Below, piece by piece: positions 1 through 7,780 of a DNA stretch of 64,000 nucleotides; positions within the stretch are counted from its first letter, which is position 1, and each line of letters begins with the position of its first letter. This DNA is from Lentzea albida (lineage in GTDB: Bacteria; Actinomycetota; Actinomycetes; Mycobacteriales; Pseudonocardiaceae), in NCBI RefSeq assembly GCF_900111005.1, contig NZ_FOFV01000008.1:62001-126000 (forward strand). The letters are read 5' to 3'. The position numbers and the translations under genes were made by a program. The notes beneath the pieces are model-generated. The model was not told the origin of the DNA and did no database searches. It saw only the letters and a program-made list of their open reading frames with translations.

Positions 1-98
1 CAGTCGGCGAGGAACGCGATCACGACGGCGATGACGGCGAGCAGCGTGTACTGCGAGTACCGGAAGTACTCAGCCCGCTTGCGCTTCGACAGCGCCAT
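1..98 (-). CDS. Amino-acid ABC transporter permease, N-terminal fragment
   Basis: Reading leftward from an ATG at 98, about 32 codons are present before the window ends. They begin MALSKRKRAEYFRYSQY and run into a hydrophobic stretch (TLLAVIAVVIAFLAD), which looks like a cytoplasmic tail followed by the first membrane helix of a polar amino-acid permease. An AGGAG ribosome-binding site lies about 5 nt upstream of the ATG. It follows the binding-protein gene at 172-990 on the same strand, the normal order in glutamine/glutamate-type importers. The identity rests mostly on this context, because the diagnostic permease domain lies outside the window. Confidence 0.6.
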   Translation of the reverse strand, partial: MALSKRKRAEYFRYSQYTLLAVIAVVIAFLAD

Positions 99-131
99 TC
101 TGACTCCTAGCGGATGTGGTTCGGAACGCGA

Positions 132-158
132 ACGGGGCGGCGTCGTCCGCCGCCCCGT
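132..158 (-). terminator. Intercistronic hairpin between binding protein and permease
   Basis: A perfect 11-bp inverted repeat (ACGGGGCGGCG / CGCCGCCCCGT) with a 5-nt loop lies in the 73-bp gap between the binding-protein stop and the permease start. No T-run follows it. Such hairpins after solute-binding protein genes often stabilise the upstream message or act as partial terminators, so that the binding protein is made in excess over the permease. That role is inferred here from position and structure. Confidence 0.6.
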
Positions 159-171
159 CAGCTCGAGATCG

Positions 172-990
172 CTACTTCTTCTCCGGCTTCTTGCCGAACC
201 ACTTCTCGTAGATCGTGTCGTACGTGCCGTCTTCCTTGGCCTTCTTCAGAACGGCGTTGACCTTCTCCGCCAGGGCGGTGTTGCCCTTCTTGATGCCGAT
301 GCCGTACTGCTCGTTCGTGTTGAACTCGGCCGACACGACGGTGTCCGGGAACTCCTTGGCGTAGTCCAGGAGCACACCGTTGTCGTTGATCGCGGCGTCG
401 ACGGCGCCGGTGCGCACGGCGGTCTCCATCAGCGGGAGGTCCTCGAACTGGATGACCTCGTAGCCGTTGGCGGCCTTGTTGTCGTTGGCGTAGATCTCAC
501 CGGTGGTGTCCTGCTGGACGCCGATCTTCTTGCCCTTGAGGTCCGCCAGCGCCTTGATCGGCGAGTCCTTCTTGACCAGCAGCGCCTGCGTGGCCTCGAA
601 GTACGGGTCGGAGAAGTCGATCGCCTGCTTGCGCTCTTCCTTGATCGTCATACCGGCGGCCGCGAGGTCGCACTGGTTGGCGTTGAAGCTCGCACCGGAG
701 GTGATCGTCTCGAACTGGGTGTCGAAGATCTCCTGCGTGACACCGAGGTCCTTGGCGATCAGGTCCACCAGGTCGACGTCGAAGCCGACGGTCTTGTCGC
801 CTTCGGTGAACTGGAACGGCTTGTAGGAAAGGTGCGTGCAGGTGACGAGCTTGCCTTCCTTGACAAGCTTGATGCCACCGTCGGTGGTGCCTCCACCGCT
901 GTTGGTGCTCGTCGCGCAACCGGCGAGCGCGGTCAGCGCTAGGGCCGCTGCGGGCAGCAGGGCGAGCACGTGCCTGGGTCGACGAGCCAC
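172..990 (-). CDS. Amino-acid ABC transporter substrate-binding lipoprotein
   Basis: This is a 272-residue extracytoplasmic solute-binding protein of the type 3 (GlnH/HisJ-like) family. It binds an amino acid outside the membrane and delivers it to the permease encoded just downstream. The N-terminus is a lipoprotein signal: basic VARRPRH, hydrophobic LALLPAAALALTAL, then the lipobox AGC. The mature part carries family features such as the stretch KPFQF, GFDVDLVD, the run FDTQFETITSG and IDFSDPYFEATQALLV. The GTG at 990 is chosen because GAGGAG lies about 7 nt upstream and the signal peptide starts there; an in-frame ATG at 1104 would add an unlikely 38-residue leader. The ligand cannot be read from sequence; glutamine or glutamate is plausible. 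The ATPase gene is not in the window. Confidence 0.9.
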   Translation of the reverse strand: MARRPRHVLALLPAAALALTALAGCATSTNSGGGTTDGGIKLVKEGKLVTCTHLSYKPFQFTEGDKTVGFDVDLVDLIAKDLGVTQEIFDTQFETITSGASFNANQCDLAAAGMTIKEERKQAIDFSDPYFEATQALLVKKDSPIKALADLKGKKIGVQQDTTGEIYANDNKAANGYEVIQFEDLPLMETAVRTGAVDAAINDNGVLLDYAKEFPDTVVSAEFNTNEQYGIGIKKGNTALAEKVNAVLKKAKEDGTYDTIYEKWFGKKPEKK

Positions 991-1090
991 TGCGTCACTC
1001 CTCGTAACTGTCGCGGACGAGTGAACGGGATCCTGCCACTCGGGTGACGTGGTGGACAGCACGTGCGTGTTACAGGCCACTCCCTTGCAA

Positions 1091-1108
1091 TGATTTTGCG
1101 TCAAATCA
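1091..1108. promoter_or_regulatory. AT-rich upstream region with small palindrome
   Basis: The 241-bp gap between the binding-protein start (990) and the glycoside hydrolase stop (1232) is clearly richer in A/T than its surroundings, so it probably holds the promoter of the ABC transporter operon. It contains the inverted repeat TGATTT-N6-AAATCA at 1091-1108. On the minus strand TTGACG (within the palindrome) could serve as a -35 box. No regulator can be named. Confidence 0.3.
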
Positions 1109-1231
1109 GCTTTTCGATCACAAGATCTTGCGCCAGTTGGCTCAGATCACACAACTTCTTCACGTATTGCACACGAATGATTACGATACGCGAGTGTCTC
1201 CTTGATCAGGATTTGATCACGACAGTGCTGG

Positions 1232-3886
1232 TCAGCGTGTTCTTTCGGTCAACAGACCCGCCACCAGAGCCGTCCACCCGGTCTGGTGAGTGGCTCCGAG
1301 ACCCTCACCGGTGTCGCCGTCGAAGTACTCGCTGAAGGTGACATGACTGCGCCAAAGAGGTGATTCGGAGGCTTCGACGCGTTTGCCGTCCGACGGCCTG
1401 CGCCCGTCCTGGTCGGGGAGGAACAGCCCGACGAGGCGGTCCGAGAGCTCGTCCGCGACGGCGCCCGCGGTGACCCAGCGCCCGGAGTGCGTCGGCATCT
1501 CGACCTGGAACGTGCCGTCGTGGAACGCGCAGACCGTCCGCAACGCCTCGACCAGCAGCGCGTTGGTCGGCAGCCAGATCGGGCCGCGCCAGTTGGAGTT
1601 GCCGCCGAACATCGGCGTGTGCGACTCGCCCGGCTCGTAGCCCATGCGGTGGTCCTGGCCCGCGACCTTGACCTCCAGGCCCTCGCGGTGGGCGGCGCTG
1701 AGCGAGCGGATCCCGTGCGGCGACAGGAACTCCTGCTCGTCGAGCATCCGGTGCAGCACGCGCTTGAGCTTGCCCTCGTCGAGCAACGACACGAACGCGC
1801 CGCGCTCGTAGTGGAAGGTGATGAACTGCCGCAGTTTGGGCCGGCGCTTGAGCAGGTGGTCCAACCGGCTCGTGAACCCGTGCAGGTCGCTGAGCACCCA
1901 CGGCTCCAAGACCGCCGACGCGAGCAACGGGATGAGGCCCACCATCGACCGCACGCGCACCGGTTCGGACTCGATCTCGCCATCGGGACGCCGTCGCGAG
2001 ACCCGGTCGTAGCAGAAGCCGTCCTCGTCGTGCCAGATCCCGCCGCCGTGCGACCCGAAGTGCGTGAACGCCTCCGCGATCGACAGGAAGTGCTCGACGA
2101 ACTTCGTGGCGACGTCCTCGTAGGACTCGTCGTGGCGCGCCAGCTCCAGCGCGATCTGCATGAGGTGCAGGCTGTACGCGGCCATCCACGAGGTGGCGTC
2201 GGACTGCTCCAGCCGCCACTCGCCGAGCATCGGCTCCGACCTGTTGACCGGCCCGATGTTGTCCATGCCGAGGAACCCGCCCTCGAACAGGTAGCTGCCG
2301 TCGGCGTCCTTGCGGTTGACCCACCAGGAGAAGTTCAGCAGCAGCTTGTGGAAGACCTTGGCGAGGAACCCGCGGTCCCTGCTGCCGTCCGCGCGGTAGA
2401 CCTGCAGCGCCGCCCACGCGTGCACCGGCGGGTTCACGTCGCCGAACTCCCACTCGTACGCGGGGATCTGGCCGTTGGGGTGCATCATCCACTCGCGGCA
2501 GAACAGCAGCAGCTGCTCCTTCGCGAACGCCGGGTCGACCAGCGTGAACGGGATGGTGTGGAACGCCAGGTCCCACGCCGCGAACCAGGGGTACTCCCAC
2601 TCGTCCGGCATCGAGATGACGTCGGCGACGTCGAGGTGGCGCCAGTGCACGTTGCGCGCCCTGGCCGTTCTCCTGCTGGACGGCGCCTCGGGCTTCGTCG
2701 GGTCGCCGTCGAGCCAGTCGCGCGTGCGGAACCGGTAGTGCTGCTTGGTCCACATGAGACCCGCGAGCGCGCGCCGCAGCACGTGCCTCTCCTCGGGACC
2801 GGCCTGCGGCGCGATGGTGTCGTGGAACTCGTCGGCCTCGGCCTTCCTGCTGCTCATGACCTCGTCGAAGCCCGGCCCGAACGGGTCGAGGTGCCCGTCA
2901 CCGCCGACGAGCCGCAGCCTGACCGTCACCGTCTCGCCCGGCTCGACGGGGTCGAACGAGTACCAGGCCGCGAACTTCGTGCCGGCGGTCCCGGCGTCGT
3001 CCGGTCCGGCCACCTGGCAGGAGCTGGTGCTGCCGCGCACCACGTAGTCGCAGATGCCGTCCTTGACCCACGGCGAGGGGTTGCGCGCGGCCCCGAAGAG
3101 CGCGACCTCGTTGCTCTCGTTGTCCGTCATGAGCATCGACGGCGAGTCGTCCAGGTGCAGCGTGTACCGGCCCAGGTTGCCGTGGTCGGCCGTGACCTTG
3201 CGTCCGGCCGTGGTGCTCGCGACGAGCTGACACGGCCGTTGGTCTCGCCCCCACGCCCACGTGTTGCGGAACCACAGCTGGGGCAGGAGGTGCAGCGGCG
3301 CGTCCTCGGGCCCGTGGTTGGTGGCGCTGATCTCGACGCAGATGTCGTCCGTGTCGGCCTTCGCGTAGGTGACCTGGACGTCGAAGAACCGGTTCCCGTC
3401 GAGCACCCCGGTGTCGCTCAGCTCGGGCTCGCGGTTCTCCCGCCCCGCGTTGCGCGCCATCTCCCGGAGTTGCTCGTACGGGAACTCGCGCTGCGGGTAC
3501 CGGTAGAGCACCTGCATCCAGGAGTGGGTGGGCGTCCCGTCGGTCACCCACCAGTGCTCCTTGACGTCCTCACCGTGGTTGCCCTCTTCGTTGGTGAGGC
3601 CGAAGTACCGCTCCTTGAGGAACGGGTCCTTGCCGTTCCACAGGGCCACGGAGAAGTTCAGGAACCCGTGCACGTCGCAGATGCCGGCGATGCCGTCCTC
3701 GCCCCACCGGTACGCGCGCGACCGGGCGTGGTCGAACGGGAACGAGGCCCACGCGTCGCCCTCGGGTGAGTAGTCCTCGCGGACCGTGCCCCACTGGCGG
3801 CCCGACAGGTACGGCCCCCACAGCCGCCACGGCGACGTCGGGGTGTCCGACTCCGCGAGGCGCGCCCGTTCCGCATGTTCGACCAT
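1232..3886 (-). CDS. MGH1-like glycoside hydrolase (glucosidase-like, GH63-related)
   Basis: A large cytoplasmic protein of 884 residues with no signal peptide. It resembles actinobacterial proteins annotated as mannosylglycerate hydrolase (MGH1)-like or glucosidase, with an (alpha/alpha)6-barrel catalytic domain related to GH63. Visible features are an N-terminal beta-rich part (PWRLWGPYLSGRQWGTVREDYS) and a C-terminal barrel part with aromatic/acidic runs such as EWEYPWFAAWDLAFHTIPF, PAYEWEFGDVNPPVHAW and GNSNWRGPIWLPTNALLVE. WRGPIW is typical of GH63-like enzymes near the second catalytic acid. ATG 3886 (MVEHAERARL) is preferred; GTG 3904 is an in-frame alternative, and neither has a strong ribosome-binding site. 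The substrate, possibly an alpha-glucoside or mannosyl compound, is not determined. Confidence 0.85.
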   Translation of the reverse strand: MVEHAERARLAESDTPTSPWRLWGPYLSGRQWGTVREDYSPEGDAWASFPFDHARSRAYRWGEDGIAGICDVHGFLNFSVALWNGKDPFLKERYFGLTNEEGNHGEDVKEHWWVTDGTPTHSWMQVLYRYPQREFPYEQLREMARNAGRENREPELSDTGVLDGNRFFDVQVTYAKADTDDICVEISATNHGPEDAPLHLLPQLWFRNTWAWGRDQRPCQLVASTTAGRKVTADHGNLGRYTLHLDDSPSMLMTDNESNEVALFGAARNPSPWVKDGICDYVVRGSTSSCQVAGPDDAGTAGTKFAAWYSFDPVEPGETVTVRLRLVGGDGHLDPFGPGFDEVMSSRKAEADEFHDTIAPQAGPEERHVLRRALAGLMWTKQHYRFRTRDWLDGDPTKPEAPSSRRTARARNVHWRHLDVADVISMPDEWEYPWFAAWDLAFHTIPFTLVDPAFAKEQLLLFCREWMMHPNGQIPAYEWEFGDVNPPVHAWAALQVYRADGSRDRGFLAKVFHKLLLNFSWWVNRKDADGSYLFEGGFLGMDNIGPVNRSEPMLGEWRLEQSDATSWMAAYSLHLMQIALELARHDESYEDVATKFVEHFLSIAEAFTHFGSHGGGIWHDEDGFCYDRVSRRRPDGEIESEPVRVRSMVGLIPLLASAVLEPWVLSDLHGFTSRLDHLLKRRPKLRQFITFHYERGAFVSLLDEGKLKRVLHRMLDEQEFLSPHGIRSLSAAHREGLEVKVAGQDHRMGYEPGESHTPMFGGNSNWRGPIWLPTNALLVEALRTVCAFHDGTFQVEMPTHSGRWVTAGAVADELSDRLVGLFLPDQDGRRPSDGKRVEASESPLWRSHVTFSEYFDGDTGEGLGATHQTGWTALVAGLLTERTR

Positions 3887-4022
3887 CCGCCCAGTGTGGG
3901 ACACCAGGTAGGACGGTCGGTCGGGCCCACGTCTCGGCTGAGTCCTAGCTCACTCGAAGCCGGGTGGAGCGTGACCTGTTCGGCGCATTTCGGACGTTCC
4001 CGAACGAGCGCACCATGCACGG

Positions 4023-6056
4023 GTGACCGAGGACGAGGTCTTCGAGGAGGCCGTCGAGGTGGCGCTCGAAGCACCACCCGGTGGTTCCGAGGCGATGCGG
4101 GCCGTGCTGCGCGACGCCAAACCGTGGATCGTCGCTGCGGCGCGTGCCCAGCAAGACCGCTACGTGAAGCTCGCGGTCGTGAGTTCGGGTTTCGTGACGA
4201 GGCACCCGTTCCTGTGGCGCTGCCTGTTGCTCTTCGTCATTCCGGTGACGGAGTGGGTGCTCGCGGTGCTGTTGTTCAAGTACGGGGTCAACGGCAACCC
4301 CGCCATACCCGTCGTCCGCCACACCGCACCCGCCGTCGCGGTCGCCGCGGTGGCGTTGGGGATCTCGTACACGAACGCGCTCGGGAGGACGGCCGCGTGG
4401 TTCTGGGGAGTGCTCGGGCTGGGCTTCCTCACCCTCGCCGTGGTCAGCGCGATCTTCGGCGCGCTGATCACCGTCTCCTGGCTCACGTTGTTCGCCACCG
4501 TGCCACTCGGGATCGGCATCGTCTGGGGTGTGTCCCGCCTGACCACGGCTCTCACCGCGCTGCTGTCACCGCCGATGGTCAGCGCCCGGTTCGCTGCGGC
4601 ACGCCAGGCGCTCGAGGAGTGGAGGTCGGCGATGCTGCACGAGGGTGTGCTGCCCGCGCTGCGCGCCGCGTCCGGCGGCGACCGGATCGTCCCCGGCACC
4701 GCGCTGGTGTTCGGTGATGCGAAGAGCCTGCACCGGGGCGGGTCGCTGATCAGCCACCAGCCGGTGCCGGCCGGCAGGGAGCTGGCCGAGCTGGTCGACA
4801 CGCTCGACGGCGGCAGTTTCGCGCTCGCCGGACCGCGGGGTTCCGGCAAGACCAACCTGCTGAGGGCCTTCTGCCGGGGTGCCTACCGGGGGCAGGACCA
4901 GGTCGCCGACCTGAGCGTGCTGGTCGCGGCGCCGGTCGACTACGTCCCGCGTGAGTTCGTCCTGCACCTCTACGCGCAGGCCTGCCACGCGGTGCTCGCC
5001 CACCTGCGCGAGAACGGTGACAAGGGCGTCTGGCGCCGCTGGCGGGTTCGACGCGGTGAACGGGATCGGCTGGCCAGGTCGGCGCAGCGCGGACTCCGGG
5101 ACATCGCCTACGTCCAGACGCTCACCGGGGAGACGAGCGGGAAGTTCGGGTTCCGGGGAGCCGAGCTGGCCCACAAGCGCGCGACCAGCCTGACCGGCCG
5201 CCCGCGGACGTATCCCGAGGTGGTCGACGACTTCCGCGGGTTCGTCGGCGCCGTCGCCCGCGCGCTGGACCCGGTGCGCGTGGTGATCGCCATCGACGAG
5301 ATCGACCGCATCGGCGCGGGCGAGCCCGCCCGCAGGTTCCTCAACGAGATCAAGGCCGTGTTCGACGTGCCCGGCTGCTACTACCTGATGTCGGTGTCCA
5401 CCGAGGCGCAGCACGACTTCGAACTGACGGGCATGGGCCTGCGCAGCGTCTTCGACAGCTCGTTCGACGAGGTCGTCCGGGTCGACTACCTGGACTTCCA
5501 GCTGGCCCGCGGCCTCATCAGCAGGTCGGTGGACGGCCTGCCGGAGGTGTTCGTGGCGCTCGCCTACGCGTTCTCCGGGGGACTCGCGCGGCAGCTCACC
5601 CGCTCGGCCCGCGCGATCGTCCGGCAGCCGCGTGGCACGTCGCTCGGGGCGGTGACCGCGAGGCTGGTCGCCGACGAGCTGGACAGGGTGTGCAAGACGA
5701 CGAGCGACGCGCTGACGGCGTTGGACGACCGCGACGGCGTGACGAAACTGCTGCGCGTGCTCGTCGATCCCGATCCTGACCTGCACACCCTGCGTGACCG
5801 CGTGCAGGCCTCCTACGCGAAGGAGCACTCCGCGATCGGGGACCTCGCGGACAGGGCGGCGGCGCGGATCGCGTTCCTCGCCGTCGTCCGCGACCACTTC
5901 ACCGACGACCTGGCCGAGGTGGTCCCCGCGCAGGTCGACGCACTCGCGAGAGCGCGCCGCTACGCGGGGAGCAACCCGGCCACCGGCCTGGCCCTGCTGG
6001 AGGAGTTCAGCTCTGCTTCGCGTGCGAGTCCAGCACCAGCGCGATCGCCTCGGTGA
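4023..6056 (+). CDS. Membrane-anchored P-loop NTPase (KAP/STAND-like), function unknown
   Basis: A 677-residue protein. Residues 1-60 are cytoplasmic and acidic-helical. Residues about 64-86, 101-118 and 124-170 contain four or so membrane segments. A large NTPase domain follows, with Walker A GPRGSGKTN at 270-278 and Walker B VVIAIDEIDRIG at 420-431. The layout (membrane helices next to a KAP- or AAA-like NTPase) is shared with proteins suspected of sensing or defence roles, but no effector or repeat domain is visible. The start is a GTG 4 nt after an ACGG, with no clear ribosome-binding site, perhaps leaderless. The last 50 bp overlap convergently the M20 peptidase gene. The proline/serine-rich tail SSASRASPAPARSPR is encoded in that overlap. 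Confidence 0.75.
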   Translation: MTEDEVFEEAVEVALEAPPGGSEAMRAVLRDAKPWIVAAARAQQDRYVKLAVVSSGFVTRHPFLWRCLLLFVIPVTEWVLAVLLFKYGVNGNPAIPVVRHTAPAVAVAAVALGISYTNALGRTAAWFWGVLGLGFLTLAVVSAIFGALITVSWLTLFATVPLGIGIVWGVSRLTTALTALLSPPMVSARFAAARQALEEWRSAMLHEGVLPALRAASGGDRIVPGTALVFGDAKSLHRGGSLISHQPVPAGRELAELVDTLDGGSFALAGPRGSGKTNLLRAFCRGAYRGQDQVADLSVLVAAPVDYVPREFVLHLYAQACHAVLAHLRENGDKGVWRRWRVRRGERDRLARSAQRGLRDIAYVQTLTGETSGKFGFRGAELAHKRATSLTGRPRTYPEVVDDFRGFVGAVARALDPVRVVIAIDEIDRIGAGEPARRFLNEIKAVFDVPGCYYLMSVSTEAQHDFELTGMGLRSVFDSSFDEVVRVDYLDFQLARGLISRSVDGLPEVFVALAYAFSGGLARQLTRSARAIVRQPRGTSLGAVTARLVADELDRVCKTTSDALTALDDRDGVTKLLRVLVDPDPDLHTLRDRVQASYAKEHSAIGDLADRAAARIAFLAVVRDHFTDDLAEVVPAQVDALARARRYAGSNPATGLALLEEFSSASRASPAPARSPR

Positions 6057-7425
6057 CGCGGGCCGCGTGCGCGAGGTGCAGCCACTCGTCCGGCACGTGG
6101 CAGTTCGAGTCCGGCCCGATCACGCCCGTGACCACGAACTGCGCCTCCGGGTACGCCTCGTGCAGCAGCCCCATGAACGGGATCGAGCCGCCCAGCGACA
6201 CGGTCCGCCACGGCGCGCCGAAGATCTCCTTGCCCGCCTCGTCCAGCACGGCGGACAGCCACGGTGCCAGCTCGGGCGCGTTCCAGCCGTCGGCCGACTC
6301 GACGCGGGAGAGCTCCACCGTCGCGTTGTAGGGAACGTCGGTGGTCAGCTTCTGACGCACCGCCTCCAGGGCGGCCGAGGCGGAAGCCGTCGGCGGCAGG
6401 CGGAACGAGAGCACGAGGGAGGTGTACGGCCGCAGCACGTTGCCCGCGTCGTCCGGCAGGGGCAGGCCCTCGGCGCCGGTGACGGACAGGGTCGGCCGCC
6501 AGCCGGAGTTCAGCGCGAGCTCGACCTCGTCGTCGGACATCGGCCTGAGGTCGCCGACCCGCGGCACCGGGTCCCACAGCGCGCCGGGCGCGGCCTCGAC
6601 GGCCTCGCGCACCTCGGCCAGGCGACCCGCCGGGATCTCCACGTGCATCTCCGGCACGAGGATCTCGCCGGTCTCCGAATCCTCGATCCGGTCGAGCAGG
6701 ATCCGCGCGATCCGGAACGACGACGGCACGATGCCCGACGCCATGCCCGAGTGCAGGCCGCCGTCGAGCACCCGCACGGTGGCCGTGACCTGCACGAGGC
6801 CGCGCAGCGACGTCGTCAGCCACATGCGGTCGTAGTCGGAGCCGCCCGAGTCCAGGCAGACGACGAGCGAGACGCGACCCAGCCGGTCCGAGAGGTGTTC
6901 CAAGTACGCGGGCAGGTCGGGCGAACCCGACTCCTCGCCGGTCTCCAGCAGCACGACGCACCGGGCGTGCGAGCCACCGGCCGCGCGCACGGCCTCGATC
7001 GCGGCGATTGCGGCATATCCGGAGTAACCGTCGTCGGCCGCGCCGCGGCCGTAGAGACGTCCGTCACGCAGCACCGGGGTCCACGGGCCCAAACCCTCGC
7101 CCCAGCCACCGACCGGCGGCTGCTTGTCGAGGTGTCCGTAGAGCAACACCGTGTCGTCGCCCGAGTTACCGGACGCGGGCACGTCCACCACGAGGAGCGG
7201 CGTGCGTCCCGCCAGTTGGACGACGTCGAGCGACGCGCCTGGCAGGTTCCGCGAGGCGATCCACGCCTTCACGTGGTCGATCGCGGCCGCCAACTCTCCG
7301 TGTTCCTCCCAGGCGGGATCGAACGCGGGCGAGATCGCCGGCACGGCGACGAGCTGAGACAGGCTCGGGACGATGTCGTCGTCCCAGAGCGTCCTGACGG
7401 TGCTGGTCACAACTGAGCGGTCCAC
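6007..7425 (-). CDS. M20 family metallo-dipeptidase
   Basis: A 472-residue cytoplasmic zinc peptidase of the M20/M25/M40 group, probably cleaving dipeptides or removing terminal groups. Metal-binding and catalytic elements are in the usual order: GHLDKQP (H98, D100), RGAADDGYSG (D131/D132), ETGEESGSPD (general base E164, ligand E165), then CLDSGGSDYDR. A lid/dimerisation domain lies in the middle. The length matches the dipeptidase branch (about 450-470 residues). It is divergent from the 2-oxoacid dehydrogenase operon; the 355-bp gap between them contains palindromes. Its 3' end overlaps the NTPase gene by 50 bp. Confidence 0.88.
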   Translation of the reverse strand: MDRSVVTSTVRTLWDDDIVPSLSQLVAVPAISPAFDPAWEEHGELAAAIDHVKAWIASRNLPGASLDVVQLAGRTPLLVVDVPASGNSGDDTVLLYGHLDKQPPVGGWGEGLGPWTPVLRDGRLYGRGAADDGYSGYAAIAAIEAVRAAGGSHARCVVLLETGEESGSPDLPAYLEHLSDRLGRVSLVVCLDSGGSDYDRMWLTTSLRGLVQVTATVRVLDGGLHSGMASGIVPSSFRIARILLDRIEDSETGEILVPEMHVEIPAGRLAEVREAVEAAPGALWDPVPRVGDLRPMSDDEVELALNSGWRPTLSVTGAEGLPLPDDAGNVLRPYTSLVLSFRLPPTASASAALEAVRQKLTTDVPYNATVELSRVESADGWNAPELAPWLSAVLDEAGKEIFGAPWRTVSLGGSIPFMGLLHEAYPEAQFVVTGVIGPDSNCHVPDEWLHLAHAARVTEAIALVLDSHAKQS

Positions 7426-7510
7426 CTCTCGATCCTGTCACGACTCCGGCTCCGCTCGCGTCCGTAGCCTCTTGGGAAAGGCCTCGCACGAAGTTAACGA
7501 TCGGTAACCG

Positions 7511-7577
7511 GGACAACGTTGTCCGTTCTCCGGACAACAACTGTCGGAGGACAAAAGGTCGAACTTCCGACAGTTGT
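7511..7577. promoter_or_regulatory. Palindrome cluster upstream of the 2-oxoacid dehydrogenase operon
   Basis: The 355-bp divergent gap 7426-7780 has no convincing gene. It holds a perfect 14-bp palindrome GGACAACGTTGTCC (7511-7524), another GGACAAC at 7532-7538, and a 12-bp inverted repeat ACAACTGTCGGA (7537-7548) / TCCGACAGTTGT (7566-7577) with a 17-nt spacer. These sites look like operators for a dimeric regulator controlling the dehydrogenase operon, the peptidase, or both. The regulator is not identifiable from the window. Lrp-like BkdR proteins control related operons elsewhere, but no such gene is nearby. Confidence 0.5.
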
Positions 7578-7780
7578 CGCTGATCAGAACGTTGACTCGT
7601 GTGTTACGAAGTGGGACGGGTCTCACCAACTCGCGTGAGGCCGTGTCAGGATGTGGTCGTAAGCCACCGTCACCGTCGACGGCTGCCTCCGGCCCCACAG
7701 GGCTGGCGGTGACCGCCGACGTCGCCGCACGAGGTCGTCACGAGCGATCGGGCGGTCGGAGTAGACAGAGGAGAAGGCGC

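Noticed and set aside
1487..3769. Long plus-strand frame (760 codons) opposite the glycoside hydrolase gene
   Set aside because: It is antisense to a gene with clear family motifs, consists of Arg/Val/Leu/Asp-rich low-information sequence, and reflects third-position GC bias.
7438..7698. Minus-strand frame of 86 codons in the dehydrogenase upstream region
   Set aside because: It crosses the palindrome cluster, has Cys/Arg/Pro-rich composition and no ribosome-binding site.
7574..7780. Upstream extension of the E1 alpha gene
   Set aside because: The extension lies in regulatory palindromes, and ATG 7781 has GAGGAGA directly upstream.
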